Assembly: GCF_000708045.1 (NCBI RefSeq)
Contig: NZ_ANIE01000009.1
Location: 124,001 to 188,000 of the forward strand
Direction of reading: 5' to 3'
Source of the DNA: Marinobacter nitratireducens
GTDB lineage: Bacteria; Pseudomonadota; Gammaproteobacteria; Pseudomonadales; Oleiphilaceae
Length of the DNA stretch: 64,000 nt
Part shown: one piece after another, positions 56,290-64,000 of the stretch
How the letters are laid out: each line of letters starts with the position of its first letter
Numbering within the stretch: the stretch's first letter is position 1
Program-made: the position numbers and the translations under genes
The notes under the pieces: model-generated
What the model was told of the DNA's origin: nothing
The model's database searches: none
What the model saw: only the letters and a program-made list of their open reading frames with translations

Positions 56290-58182
56290 ATGAAAATAAA
56301 AAACTCCAGATCATATAACGTGCTCCGGTTAGCGCTGGCGGTACAAGCAGCTTGCCTGGTCACTCCGGCATCGGCTTTTGATTTCGAGATTTACGAGATT
56401 GATGCCTCGTTCAGCACGACGCTGACGGCGGGTATTGCCTATCGACTGGAAGATCAGGACAAGGATCTGATTTCCCAGGGTAACCTGGGGCCGGAGTTTG
56501 CGTTCAGCGACACCGGTGCGTCCTCAAACAACTTTGACGACGGCAACCTCAACTTTGAACAAGGCGAACCGTACTCGCAGATCCTGAGGGGACGCAGCGA
56601 GCTGTTCCTCGACTATGCCCCGGACAGCGACACGCTGACCCGTGTAGGGGCTCTGGTTCGTGGCACCTACTACTACGATTACGAGTTGCGGGATAATTCA
56701 CGCGCTGTCGATCCGGTTGGACAACAGCGGGAGCTGAATCCTGAAGCGAAGGACAATGCGGCCGGTGCGGATCTCCTCGACGCCTATGTCTTCACAGACT
56801 GGTATTTTGGCGACACACCGGTGGCAATCCGCTATGGACGTCAGGTCATTAACTGGGGCGAGAGCACCTTCATTCTCGGCGGCATTAATGCGGTAAACCC
56901 GATTGACGTACCTGCCTTCCGGGCTCCCGGGGCGGAGCTGAAGGACGTGTTGTTGCCCGTTGAAGCACTCTACACGTCGGTTGGTATTACGCCTGACATC
57001 ACCGTTGAAGCGTTTGTTCAGACCGATTGGGAACCGTTCCGGATTGATGATTGCGGCACCTTCTTCTCTTCGGCTGACGTTGCCGCAGATGGATGTGGAC
57101 CGGTGCTTCTGGCTGGCCAGGTGCCCGACTCCCAGGCGCTGGAAGAAGGTTTTATAGCGCCCCGGCTTGGTGATCGCGAGCCGGGTGAGCAGGACCAGTT
57201 CGGCGTCGCCGCTCGCTGGTTTGTCACCGACCTGGATGCAGAGCTGGGTGTCTATTACACCCGCTACAATAGCCGACTTCCCTACATCAGCGGTGTGGTG
57301 AACAACCCGGAGTCACCAACTGAAAACCAGATGAACAACCCGGACCTGCCGTTCTCCCGGTTCCCGAGTTACTTCATCGAGTATCCGAAGGGTATCGACC
57401 TGTTCGGGCTGAGTATCAATACGACCTTGCCCACGGGGACATCCCTTGGCGCGGAATACAGCTTCCGCCCGAACCTGCCCATCCAGTGGAACACCTTTGA
57501 GCTGATCTACGGTGGTTTGCAGCAGCGCGGACCGGATGGTCAGACCGTCAGCAAGCTGGAGCAGCGGGAGCAGGCCAGGAACTACAACTATGCAGGCCAG
57601 GCTGTTGATGGCTATGACCGGTTCAAGGTTTCCCAGGCCCAGGCGACGCTGATTCACTTCATCGACCGTGTGATGGGCGCGGCACGTTTCATCATTATCG
57701 GTGAAGTAGGTGCCACCTACATCCATGATCTGCCGGGTAAATCCGAGGCGCGTTATGGTCGTTCCGGTATCTACGGTGTTGGGCCGGTGCCCCTGGACGG
57801 CGCCAGCTTCTCCGGGGATTTCTGTAGCAATGGAACAGACAGTACCCCGCGCCTGAACATCAATGCCACCAACTGTCAGGGCGACGGCTTCACCACCTCA
57901 TTCTCCTGGGGCTATCGCACCCTGTTTGTCTGGGATTACCCGGACGCCGTCGCGGGTGTAAACCTGAGGCCCCGTCTGTTCCTGTCCCATGACGTCAAAG
58001 GCTATGCGCCTGATCCCGGCGGTAACTTCAAAGAGGGTAACAAGGCGGTTGGTCTTGGCCTGGAGGCAACCTACCAGAATGCCTACAAGGCATCGCTCAG
58101 TTACACCAACTATTTCGGTGGCGATTACAACGAAATCAATGACCGCGATTTCGCAGCTGCCTCAATTTCCTATTCCTTCTGA
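56290..58182 (+). CDS. DUF1302 outer-membrane protein
   Basis: A 630-residue protein. A signal peptide (LALAVQAACLVTPASA) is followed by the DUF1302 opening FDFEIYEIDASFSTTLTAGI and YRLEDQDKDL. A barrel of alternating strands then ends in AASISYSF with a C-terminal Phe. Family proteins are large outer-membrane barrels usually paired with DUF1329, and are linked to utilisation or export of esters and lipids without a settled function. It lies 95 bases after the lipase gene. Confidence 0.88.
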   Translation: MKIKNSRSYNVLRLALAVQAACLVTPASAFDFEIYEIDASFSTTLTAGIAYRLEDQDKDLISQGNLGPEFAFSDTGASSNNFDDGNLNFEQGEPYSQILRGRSELFLDYAPDSDTLTRVGALVRGTYYYDYELRDNSRAVDPVGQQRELNPEAKDNAAGADLLDAYVFTDWYFGDTPVAIRYGRQVINWGESTFILGGINAVNPIDVPAFRAPGAELKDVLLPVEALYTSVGITPDITVEAFVQTDWEPFRIDDCGTFFSSADVAADGCGPVLLAGQVPDSQALEEGFIAPRLGDREPGEQDQFGVAARWFVTDLDAELGVYYTRYNSRLPYISGVVNNPESPTENQMNNPDLPFSRFPSYFIEYPKGIDLFGLSINTTLPTGTSLGAEYSFRPNLPIQWNTFELIYGGLQQRGPDGQTVSKLEQREQARNYNYAGQAVDGYDRFKVSQAQATLIHFIDRVMGAARFIIIGEVGATYIHDLPGKSEARYGRSGIYGVGPVPLDGASFSGDFCSNGTDSTPRLNINATNCQGDGFTTSFSWGYRTLFVWDYPDAVAGVNLRPRLFLSHDVKGYAPDPGGNFKEGNKAVGLGLEATYQNAYKASLSYTNYFGGDYNEINDRDFAAASISYSF

Positions 58183-58211
58183 CAGCGACAAAAATAGCAG
58201 GAGTATTTGTT

Positions 58212-59573
58212 ATGAACGTTATGCGAAACCTGATGTACGGCGCTATTGCCAGCGCCCTGATGACCTCCGGGTCTGCCCTGGCGGCAGTGTCGGCTGACGA
58301 GGCTGCAAAACTGGGGAACAGTCTGACCCCAATCGGCGCCGAGAAGGCGGGTAACGGTAATGAAATTCCGGCGTGGACGGGTGGCCTCCTCGAGGCACCG
58401 GCAGATTATAAAGGCGATGGTCGTTACGTGGATCCGTTCCCGGGGGACAAGGAACTCTTCCGCATTGATCAGGGCAACGTGGACGAATATGCCGACAGAC
58501 TGAGTCCGGGCCAGGTTGCGATGATCAAGGCCTACGACGATTACTTTATCCCGGTTTATGAGACTCGTCGTTCTGGCGTATATCCAGAGCCGGTGCAGGC
58601 TCAGACGATTGAGAACGCGACGGCCGTTTCGCTGGTTGAAAGCGGGAACGGTCTGGAAAACTACCAGACAGCGACTCCGTTTCCGATGCCTCAGAGTGGC
58701 CTTGAAGCCATCTTCAACCATATCACCCGCTACCGTGGCGGTTCCTTTACCCGTAACGTGGCCCAGGTGACTCCGCAGCCGAATGGCGACTACAGTCCGG
58801 TCAAGTTTACCGAGTCGTTCACCGAGCGCGTCGCGCTCAAGGACTACGATCCGGAAGACGATCCGAACGTGATGTTTTACTTCAAGCAGGCCATCACCGC
58901 TCCTTCACGGCTGGCCGGTAACGTGCTGCTGGTTCATGAAACCATCAACCAGGTAAAGGAGCCCCGTCGTGCGTGGCTCTACAACTCAGGACAGCGCCGG
59001 GTTCGCCGTGCACCGAACGTTGCCTACGATGGTCCGGGTACGGCAGCGGATGGTCAGCGCACCTCGGATAACCTGGATCTCTATAACGGTGCGCCAGACA
59101 AGTACAACTGGGAATTGGTGGGCAAAAAGGAGATGTATATTCCTTACAACTCCTATCGTCTTGCCAGTGCTGACCTGAGCTACGACGACATCATCAAGCC
59201 GGGGCACATCGATCAGAACCTTGCGCGCTATGAGCTGCACCGGGTCTGGCACGTGAAGGCCACCCTGAAAGATGGGGAACGCCATGTTTACGAGGTTCGG
59301 GATTTCTACATTGATGAGGACACCTGGCAGATCGCGGTGGTCGATCACTACGATGGCCGTGGAACGCTCTGGCGGGTTGCGGAAGCACACGCAATGCAGA
59401 TCTATGATGCCAACATTCCGGCTTATGCCTTTGAAACCCTCTATGACTTGCTGTCCGGGCGCTACCTGGTTATGGGCATGACGAACGAAGAGGACGAGCC
59501 CTACCAGTATGATACCGAGCGCAGTTCCCGCGAATACACGCCGGCCGCTCTGCGTCGTGCGGGCGTTCGCTAA
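58212..59573 (+). CDS. DUF1329 exported protein
   Basis: A 453-residue periplasmic protein with a signal peptide (YGAIASALMTSGSALA). The family opening is SADEAAKLGNSLTPIGAEKAGN, continuing EIPAWTGGL; later regions are RRAWLYNSGQRRVRRAPNVAYDG (two parts) and RYELHRVWHVKATLKDG. It resembles LolA/LolB-like outer-membrane lipoprotein carriers in fold prediction, by family knowledge. The partner is DUF1302, 30 bases upstream. Confidence 0.88.
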   Translation: MNVMRNLMYGAIASALMTSGSALAAVSADEAAKLGNSLTPIGAEKAGNGNEIPAWTGGLLEAPADYKGDGRYVDPFPGDKELFRIDQGNVDEYADRLSPGQVAMIKAYDDYFIPVYETRRSGVYPEPVQAQTIENATAVSLVESGNGLENYQTATPFPMPQSGLEAIFNHITRYRGGSFTRNVAQVTPQPNGDYSPVKFTESFTERVALKDYDPEDDPNVMFYFKQAITAPSRLAGNVLLVHETINQVKEPRRAWLYNSGQRRVRRAPNVAYDGPGTAADGQRTSDNLDLYNGAPDKYNWELVGKKEMYIPYNSYRLASADLSYDDIIKPGHIDQNLARYELHRVWHVKATLKDGERHVYEVRDFYIDEDTWQIAVVDHYDGRGTLWRVAEAHAMQIYDANIPAYAFETLYDLLSGRYLVMGMTNEEDEPYQYDTERSSREYTPAALRRAGVR

Positions 59574-59750
59574 GCGACGGAGTGGCTGGATCCGGCTTCC
59601 GGTTGGGAGCTGGTTTCACGGGCCGACAGGAAAAACGGCTCTGGTTGGAACCATTTCTTGTGGGCCCCGTGATTAGAACTCTGAGTGAAGAAAAACAAAG
59701 TCCAACGAATGCCAAGGCCCGGCTCTGGGGTCGTGGGGAGGCGACAGTCG

Positions 59751-60044
59751 ATGCTAAACAATACGTTGTTTGAAGTAGAGAAGCGGCTAATGTTTCGTGA
59801 TGGTACCTGGCGTGTACGCACCCGGGAAATCCCGGAGCTGGGGCCTTTCGGCTCCAAGGAAGAAGCGGTTGATGCGCTGCACCGTCACGTCATCGCCTGC
59901 GAGTCCTCACCGGGTCCCCGCGAGCGGGGCATGGAGAGCCTGGATCGGCACTCGATTGTCACCTGCAAAGAACCGGTCTGTCAGAAGTGCGAGGATATCC
60001 TCGCACTCTGTCCCGAGTCGGTGCGGGTCCAGCTCAGGGCCTGA
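59751..60044 (+). CDS. Small soluble protein of unknown function
   Basis: A 97-residue protein. The ATG at 59751 with GGGGAGG upstream is chosen over an open frame to 59685. GTWRVRTREIPELGPFGSKE, continuing EAVDALHRHV, resembles a family of small proteins whose core is W-x-x-R-T-R-E...GPF. A C-terminal CKEPVCQKCEDILALC holds four Cys that could bind a metal. It stands alone between DUF1329 and the thiolase. No function proposed. Confidence 0.65.
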   Translation: MLNNTLFEVEKRLMFRDGTWRVRTREIPELGPFGSKEEAVDALHRHVIACESSPGPRERGMESLDRHSIVTCKEPVCQKCEDILALCPESVRVQLRA

Positions 60045-60071
60045 GCTGGCGTGATGCGAAGCGCTTGAGGG

Positions 60072-61277
60072 TCAGTCCTCGACCCTCTCAATGACGGCTG
60101 CAATCCCCTGACCAACGCCAATGCACATGCTGATCAGCGCGTACCGTCCGCCACTGCGCTCCAGTTGACGGGTTGCCGTCAGTGCGATTCGCGCACCAGA
60201 GGCGCCGAGCGGATGGCCAACCGCGATGGCGCCGCCATTGGGGTTGAGACGAGGATCTGTGGGCTCAATGCCGAGTCTGGTGGTGCATCCGATGACCTGG
60301 GCAGCAAAGGCTTCGTTGATCTCTATGACGTCCATATCCTTGATCGTCAGGCCTGCCCGCGCCAGAGCCTTTTCGCTGGCGGGGACCGGCCCGTAACCCA
60401 TCACTCTTGGCGGTACGCCTGCGATTGCTGCTGACACAATCCGAGCGCGGGGTTTGATCCCGGCCCGTTCACCGGCGGCACGTGACCCAATAATCAGTGC
60501 AGCGGCGCCATCGTTGATCCCGGAGGCATTTCCGGCAGTGACGACCCCACCTTCAAACAGCGGGCGCAGCCCGGCCAATACCTCAGCCGTGGATTGCGGG
60601 CGAGGGTGCTCATCGGTGCTGACGGTGAGGGATGGTTTCTTACGCCCCTGGGGTACATCGATTGGCAGGATTTCATCCTCAAAGAAGCCGGCTTCCCTGG
60701 CGGATTCATAGCGCGCCTGGCTTTGGGCGGCGAACTGATCGACGACGTCACGGCTGAGGTTGAGTTCGCTGGCAATGTTGTCCGCGGTTTGCGGCATGGT
60801 GTCAGCGCCAAACTCGTTCTCAATGAGCGGATTCGGGAAGCGGGCACCGATCGTGCTGTCGAAGGCCCGGAAATCACGACTGAAAGGCGATTCGGATTTG
60901 GCCATGACAAACGGAGCCCGGCTCATGCTCTCGGCACCACCGGCAACAAACAGCTCGCCCTCATCGCAGCGAATAGCGCGCGCTGCGTCAATGATGGCCG
61001 CCAATCCAGAACCGCAGAGGCGGTTGACGGTCAGTCCACCGGTCTCCACTGGCAGTCCCGCCATCAGGCCGGCGTGGCGGGCCAGGTTGCGGGCATCTTC
61101 ACCTGCCTGATTGGTACAGCCCGCGATAACGTCCTCGTAATCATTCCTGGAAAACGCGTTGCGTTCAATCAGGGCCTTAATCACGCTGGCGAGCAGGTCA
61201 TCCGGCCGAACTTTCGCCAGGCCGCCGGCATGTCGGCCGAATGCGGTTCTGAGGCCATCGTAGATATATGCACTCAT
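60072..61277 (-). CDS. Acetyl-CoA acyltransferase (PcaF/PaaJ-like thiolase)
   Basis: A 401-residue thiolase. The nucleophile Cys88 is in [11 protein letters not shown], and [18 protein letters not shown] and [13 protein letters not shown] carry the catalytic His and second Cys. [20 protein letters not shown] and [18 protein letters not shown] place it near 3-oxoadipyl-CoA thiolases (PcaF, PaaJ), which cleave 3-oxoadipyl-CoA to succinyl-CoA and acetyl-CoA. Longer 3-oxoacyl-CoAs are possible. The region before it has a strong GCGAAA-type operator. Confidence 0.88.
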   Translation of the reverse strand: MSAYIYDGLRTAFGRHAGGLAKVRPDDLLASVIKALIERNAFSRNDYEDVIAGCTNQAGEDARNLARHAGLMAGLPVETGGLTVNRLCGSGLAAIIDAARAIRCDEGELFVAGGAESMSRAPFVMAKSESPFSRDFRAFDSTIGARFPNPLIENEFGADTMPQTADNIASELNLSRDVVDQFAAQSQARYESAREAGFFEDEILPIDVPQGRKKPSLTVSTDEHPRPQSTAEVLAGLRPLFEGGVVTAGNASGINDGAAALIIGSRAAGERAGIKPRARIVSAAIAGVPPRVMGYGPVPASEKALARAGLTIKDMDVIEINEAFAAQVIGCTTRLGIEPTDPRLNPNGGAIAVGHPLGASGARIALTATRQLERSGGRYALISMCIGVGQGIAAVIERVED

Positions 61278-61329
61278 GGTTTGTTGCCCCTTGTGGTTTT
61301 GGCGGCATGTCGCGCTTATGCTAACATAA

Positions 61330-61344
61330 TTTCATTATGCGAAA
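61330..61344. promoter_or_regulatory. Putative IclR-type operator between the thiolase and permease genes
   Basis: TTTCATTATGCGAAA lies inside a longer dyad, CATAATTTC-N7-GAAATTATG, the most symmetrical version of the motif in the window. The position fits control of both divergent genes. Confidence 0.55.
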
Positions 61345-61438
61345 TTATGTTTTGTAAATATGAGCAAAAGACTAATCCGGGTGTAGTGGAAATGCAAGCA
61401 GACACAGCCGCCCTTTGCACGTATCAGTGGAGGCCGAA

Positions 61439-62806
61439 ATGATCCGGGGCCGGCTGGTGCGTGCCACGCTGCCCCTTGCCATGCTGCTGGCGCTCTCGGC
61501 CATGTGCATGGACAGTCGTTCCCTGTCCGCCGTGGCCGGTGGCCTGTTCCTGGTGTGTTTCCTTTTGCACGGTGGACAAATTCACGGCTATGCCCGTGGC
61601 CTATTGGCTCTGGGGTTTGTCGTCACTGTTTGGCTGGTGGCTGGAGGATCCATGTCGGGTGCTCAACTGGAAAAAGGGCTTGCCGATGCGGGTTTCTATT
61701 CGGCGTTCCTGGCCAGTCTGGGAATGATGCAGTGCCTGGTTCGTCGTTTTGAGGTACTGCGCAGAATCCATGATGTTCTACTCGGTGGACCACCGATCTG
61801 GTTGTATCCGAAATACGCGGCGGTCAGCGGTGCCATCGCGTCGGTGTTGAGTTTTGGGATGATGAACCTGCTCTGTGGAACTCTGTCGGATACGTTGCGA
61901 GAGCGCGGGATAACCGGTTCGTCGCGTCTGCGTTGGCTGCGGAGTGTGTTGATCAGTGCCTTGCGGGGATTTGCCCTTGTGCCGCTGGTCGCTCCCACCA
62001 GTGTGGCTGTTGCCATCCTTACCCGTGAGTTGCCTCAGCTCAGCTGGTCCATGCTATTGCCGTTTGGGGCTGCCGCGGCGGTGGTGCTCATCGGGGTGGG
62101 CTGGGCCCTGGAGCAGCGGCGATTCAGGGAGATCAGCAGTGAACGGGTGGCTTTGGCACAATGGCCGGCCGGCACGCTGGGTTTGGTTGTATTGGTGCTC
62201 GCGGTCTTCACGGTCATGTTTGCATTGGTGACCCTGACCGGTTTGAAGGTGTCCGCCGCCGCTATGTTGGCGGTTCCGGGAATCACCTTTGTTTACATGC
62301 TTTGGCGCGGGCGCTCCTTGGTGAACGTGGCAAAGGAAGGGGCCGATCAGATCGCTGGCATGACCAATGAAATGTCAATCTTTGCGGCCTCGGCTTTGCT
62401 GGGCGTGTCCCTGTCGACAGTCATTCCCGATACGGTCCTGATCGGGCTGATCAGCAGTTCTTCCGGAACCTGGCTGCTGGCTGCCGCCGGGCTTTTGATC
62501 ATGCCCCTGCTGTCGGCCATCGGCATCATTCCGATTACGGTACTCAGTATCCAGGCCGGCATGTTACCGCCTCTGGTTGCGGAGGGCATGGACCCATTGC
62601 CTGTTTCCGTGGCTCTGGTCACGGGCTTCTCCCTGGCGATGATGCTGTCGCCGTTTGGCCCTTCGGTCATGCTGCTGTCCCGGTTTGGTCAGGTGTCCCG
62701 ATGGGTGGTGGCGTTTCGATGGAACGGGGTCTTTGTCGTGATTGCGGTTCCGCTGTTGCTGGCACTGCTGGCCTTCGAAGCTCTTATGTTGCCGGTTCCG
62801 GGCTGA
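61439..62806 (+). CDS. Multi-pass membrane protein, probable ion-coupled transporter
   Basis: A 455-residue inner-membrane protein with about 11-12 hydrophobic segments. Two SSS/P-containing re-entrant-like stretches (VSLSTVIPDTVLIGLISSSS and VTGFSLAMMLSPFGPSVML) resemble the helical hairpins of the ion transporter superfamily that includes DctM and arsenite or dicarboxylate carriers. I cannot assign it to a named family. Diverges from the thiolase over a putative IclR operator, so it may carry the substrate of the pathway. GTGGAGG precedes the ATG; a TTG at 61415 is less likely. Confidence 0.7.
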   Translation: MIRGRLVRATLPLAMLLALSAMCMDSRSLSAVAGGLFLVCFLLHGGQIHGYARGLLALGFVVTVWLVAGGSMSGAQLEKGLADAGFYSAFLASLGMMQCLVRRFEVLRRIHDVLLGGPPIWLYPKYAAVSGAIASVLSFGMMNLLCGTLSDTLRERGITGSSRLRWLRSVLISALRGFALVPLVAPTSVAVAILTRELPQLSWSMLLPFGAAAAVVLIGVGWALEQRRFREISSERVALAQWPAGTLGLVVLVLAVFTVMFALVTLTGLKVSAAAMLAVPGITFVYMLWRGRSLVNVAKEGADQIAGMTNEMSIFAASALLGVSLSTVIPDTVLIGLISSSSGTWLLAAAGLLIMPLLSAIGIIPITVLSIQAGMLPPLVAEGMDPLPVSVALVTGFSLAMMLSPFGPSVMLLSRFGQVSRWVVAFRWNGVFVVIAVPLLLALLAFEALMLPVPG

Positions 62807-63066
62807 GTATGTTGGGAATGTTAACTTGCTACCGAAATTCCGCTGCCTGGAACAAGGTACCGAAATAATTCTCAATAAGCCGTGGTTGTGAATGAAAAAT
62901 GCAGAATACCGTGATACGTAACGCAGGAGTGTTTCAAATTTGGCACGGGATTTGAAAAGCAATTCTGGTACTTGATTTCGCCAACGATTAAAATACTGCA
63001 TCTTTTATATGAACGGTGCTTATATCCCGGTACCGAAAAGGCGTGGCTGTTGGAGGGCGCCCTACT

Positions 63067-63894
63067 ATGTCAAAAGCACAAAACCCCACACCGGAACTGA
63101 TGGCGGCCTCCGGTGACGGCGAACCAGTGAAGCCGGAGAAAGATCGCAAGTTTGTCGAAGCGCTTTCTCGTGGCCTCGATGTACTGAGGGCATTTAGCCA
63201 GGGTTCGGTCATTCTTGGTAACCAGGACATTGCCCGTATTACCGGTCTCCCCAAGCCAACGGTCTCCCGCATGACCTACACGCTGACCAAGCTGGGCTAC
63301 CTGAGCTACAACACGCAGTTGGAGAAATACCAGCTCAGCTCCGGGGTGCTGGCCCTTGGTTACGCGTACGTGTCCAATCTGAAGGTTCGTCAGTTGGCCA
63401 AGCCTTACATGGATGAGTTCGCCCGCCAGACCAACATGTCCGTGGGGCTGACCTGCCGCGACCGGCTGCATATGATCTATGTAGAGAACCGTCTGCCGCC
63501 TGAAGCTTCCCTGTTGCGAATGGATATCGGCCTAAAACTGCCGATGGCAACGACTTCCGCTGGCCGTGCTTACTACTGCGCCATTACGGACAAGGGCCGG
63601 AAAGTGATTGATGATGCCATGGAAGCGAAATACGGCCCGGAGGGCTGGCCGGAAAAGAAAGAAGGACTCGAGCGCGCGATGGAAGAGTACAAGCAACATG
63701 GTTTCTGCCTGTCACTCGGGGAGTGGGATCGCAACATCAATTCGGCCGGTGTGCCAATTCAACTGCAGGATGGCACCATCATGGCGCTGACCTGCGCCGC
63801 ACCGTCCTATCTGGTTTCCGGTGAAAAGCTCCGGGAATCCATTGCCCATCAGCTGGCGATGCTGGCGAGTGATATCGAGTCGCTGGGGGTCTGA
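63067..63894 (+). CDS. IclR-family transcriptional regulator
   Basis: A 275-residue regulator. The winged helix-turn-helix is at about residues 28-90 (FVEALSRGLDVLRAFSQGS, ITGLPKPTVSRMTYTLTKLG) and the effector-binding domain is ~100-270 (MATTSAGRAYYCAI, VPIQLQDGTIMALTCAAPSY). IclR proteins bind short palindromes as dimers or tetramers and respond to aromatic or short-chain acids. It is the only such regulator in the window and so the natural candidate for the TWYYGC-N3-GCGAAA sites. The ATG at 63067 has GGAGGG 11 bases upstream. Confidence 0.9.
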   Translation: MSKAQNPTPELMAASGDGEPVKPEKDRKFVEALSRGLDVLRAFSQGSVILGNQDIARITGLPKPTVSRMTYTLTKLGYLSYNTQLEKYQLSSGVLALGYAYVSNLKVRQLAKPYMDEFARQTNMSVGLTCRDRLHMIYVENRLPPEASLLRMDIGLKLPMATTSAGRAYYCAITDKGRKVIDDAMEAKYGPEGWPEKKEGLERAMEEYKQHGFCLSLGEWDRNINSAGVPIQLQDGTIMALTCAAPSYLVSGEKLRESIAHQLAMLASDIESLGV

Positions 63895-63920
63895 TCGCCC
63901 ACGTATGGGCCAGTAAGAAA

Positions 63921-63948
63921 AAGCAGGCCCTCGGGCCTGCTTTTTTTT
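63921..63948 (+). terminator. Terminator of the iclR-type gene
   Basis: AAGCAGGCC and GGCCTGCTT form a stem with a 4-base loop followed by eight T. Nothing recognisable lies in the last 50 bases of the window. Confidence 0.92.
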
Positions 63949-64000
63949 GGCGTAATCTAATCTGGTGTCAGTTGATGCAACTGGCCATGTGATTCGCTCG

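Noticed and set aside
58212..58230. TATGCGAAA at the DUF1329 start as another IclR half-site
   Set aside because: It lies within the coding sequence (MRN codons) and lacks the left half of the palindrome.

Overview
The window looks like chromosomal DNA of a marine heterotrophic gammaproteobacterium, most likely Marinobacter or a close relative. This is judged from recognisable proteins, not from any search: a DUF1302/DUF1329 pair beside a Pla-1/VolA-type lipase, a two-subunit pyruvate carboxylase, many acyl-CoA enzymes, and TRAP, NSS and AGCS sodium-coupled transporters. I saw no rRNA, tRNA, CRISPR array, insertion sequence or phage gene. Genes are densely packed and codon use looks uniform, so nothing here looks like a recent island.

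Layout. 1-3.8 kb: an edge-truncated DUF4331 exported protein diverging from an ECF sigma / RskA-type anti-sigma pair, then an HDOD-GAF protein. 4.0-6.7 kb: the methionine importer metNIQ. 6.9-20.8 kb: mostly single genes (beta-propeller, 1-Cys peroxiredoxin, alanine:cation symporter, CBS protein, degenerate HD-GYP, diguanylate cyclase, MATE pump, YigM-like permease, two chemoreceptors, NSS symporter). 20.9-44.8 kb: a large acyl-CoA catabolic region with a TRAP importer (dctPQM), enoyl-CoA hydratase, two acyl-CoA synthetases, two SDRs, a thioesterase, an ACAD10/11-like dehydrogenase and its APH-like kinase on separate genes, SurE, a LivHMGF-type ABC importer with binding protein, a ketopantoate-reductase-like protein, a MaoC protein, a class II aldolase-like protein, a paired acyl-CoA dehydrogenase and a DcaP-like porin. 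45-50 kb: two small exported or membrane proteins with a shared C-terminal LPQAPP motif flanking a CBS-like protein, then pyruvate carboxylase subunits. 49.8-60 kb: a second ECF sigma / zinc anti-sigma operon with an acidic secreted protein and a TPR-barrel protein, diverging from a very large lipase lipoprotein, DUF1302 and DUF1329. 60-64 kb: a PcaF-like thiolase, an unassigned permease and an IclR regulator.

How the genes may work together. A 15-base imperfect palindrome of the form TWYYGC-N3-GCGAAA recurs in four intergenic regions: dctP/enoyl-CoA hydratase, the ABC importer, the paired dehydrogenase/DcaP porin, and the thiolase/permease. Two of these regions carry sites exactly 20 bp apart. 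I infer that the IclR protein at the right end, or a relative elsewhere, controls them as one regulon for uptake and beta-oxidation of an organic (perhaps dicarboxylic or hydroxylated) acid. Separately, the DUF4331 gene and the first ECF sigma gene share matching promoters, TGCATCC-N16-CGTAT, on opposite strands. This predicts that DUF4331 is a target of that sigma factor.

Limits: all assignments are by reading motifs in the translated sequence. Substrates of the transporters and acyl-CoA enzymes, and all regulatory sites, are inference.
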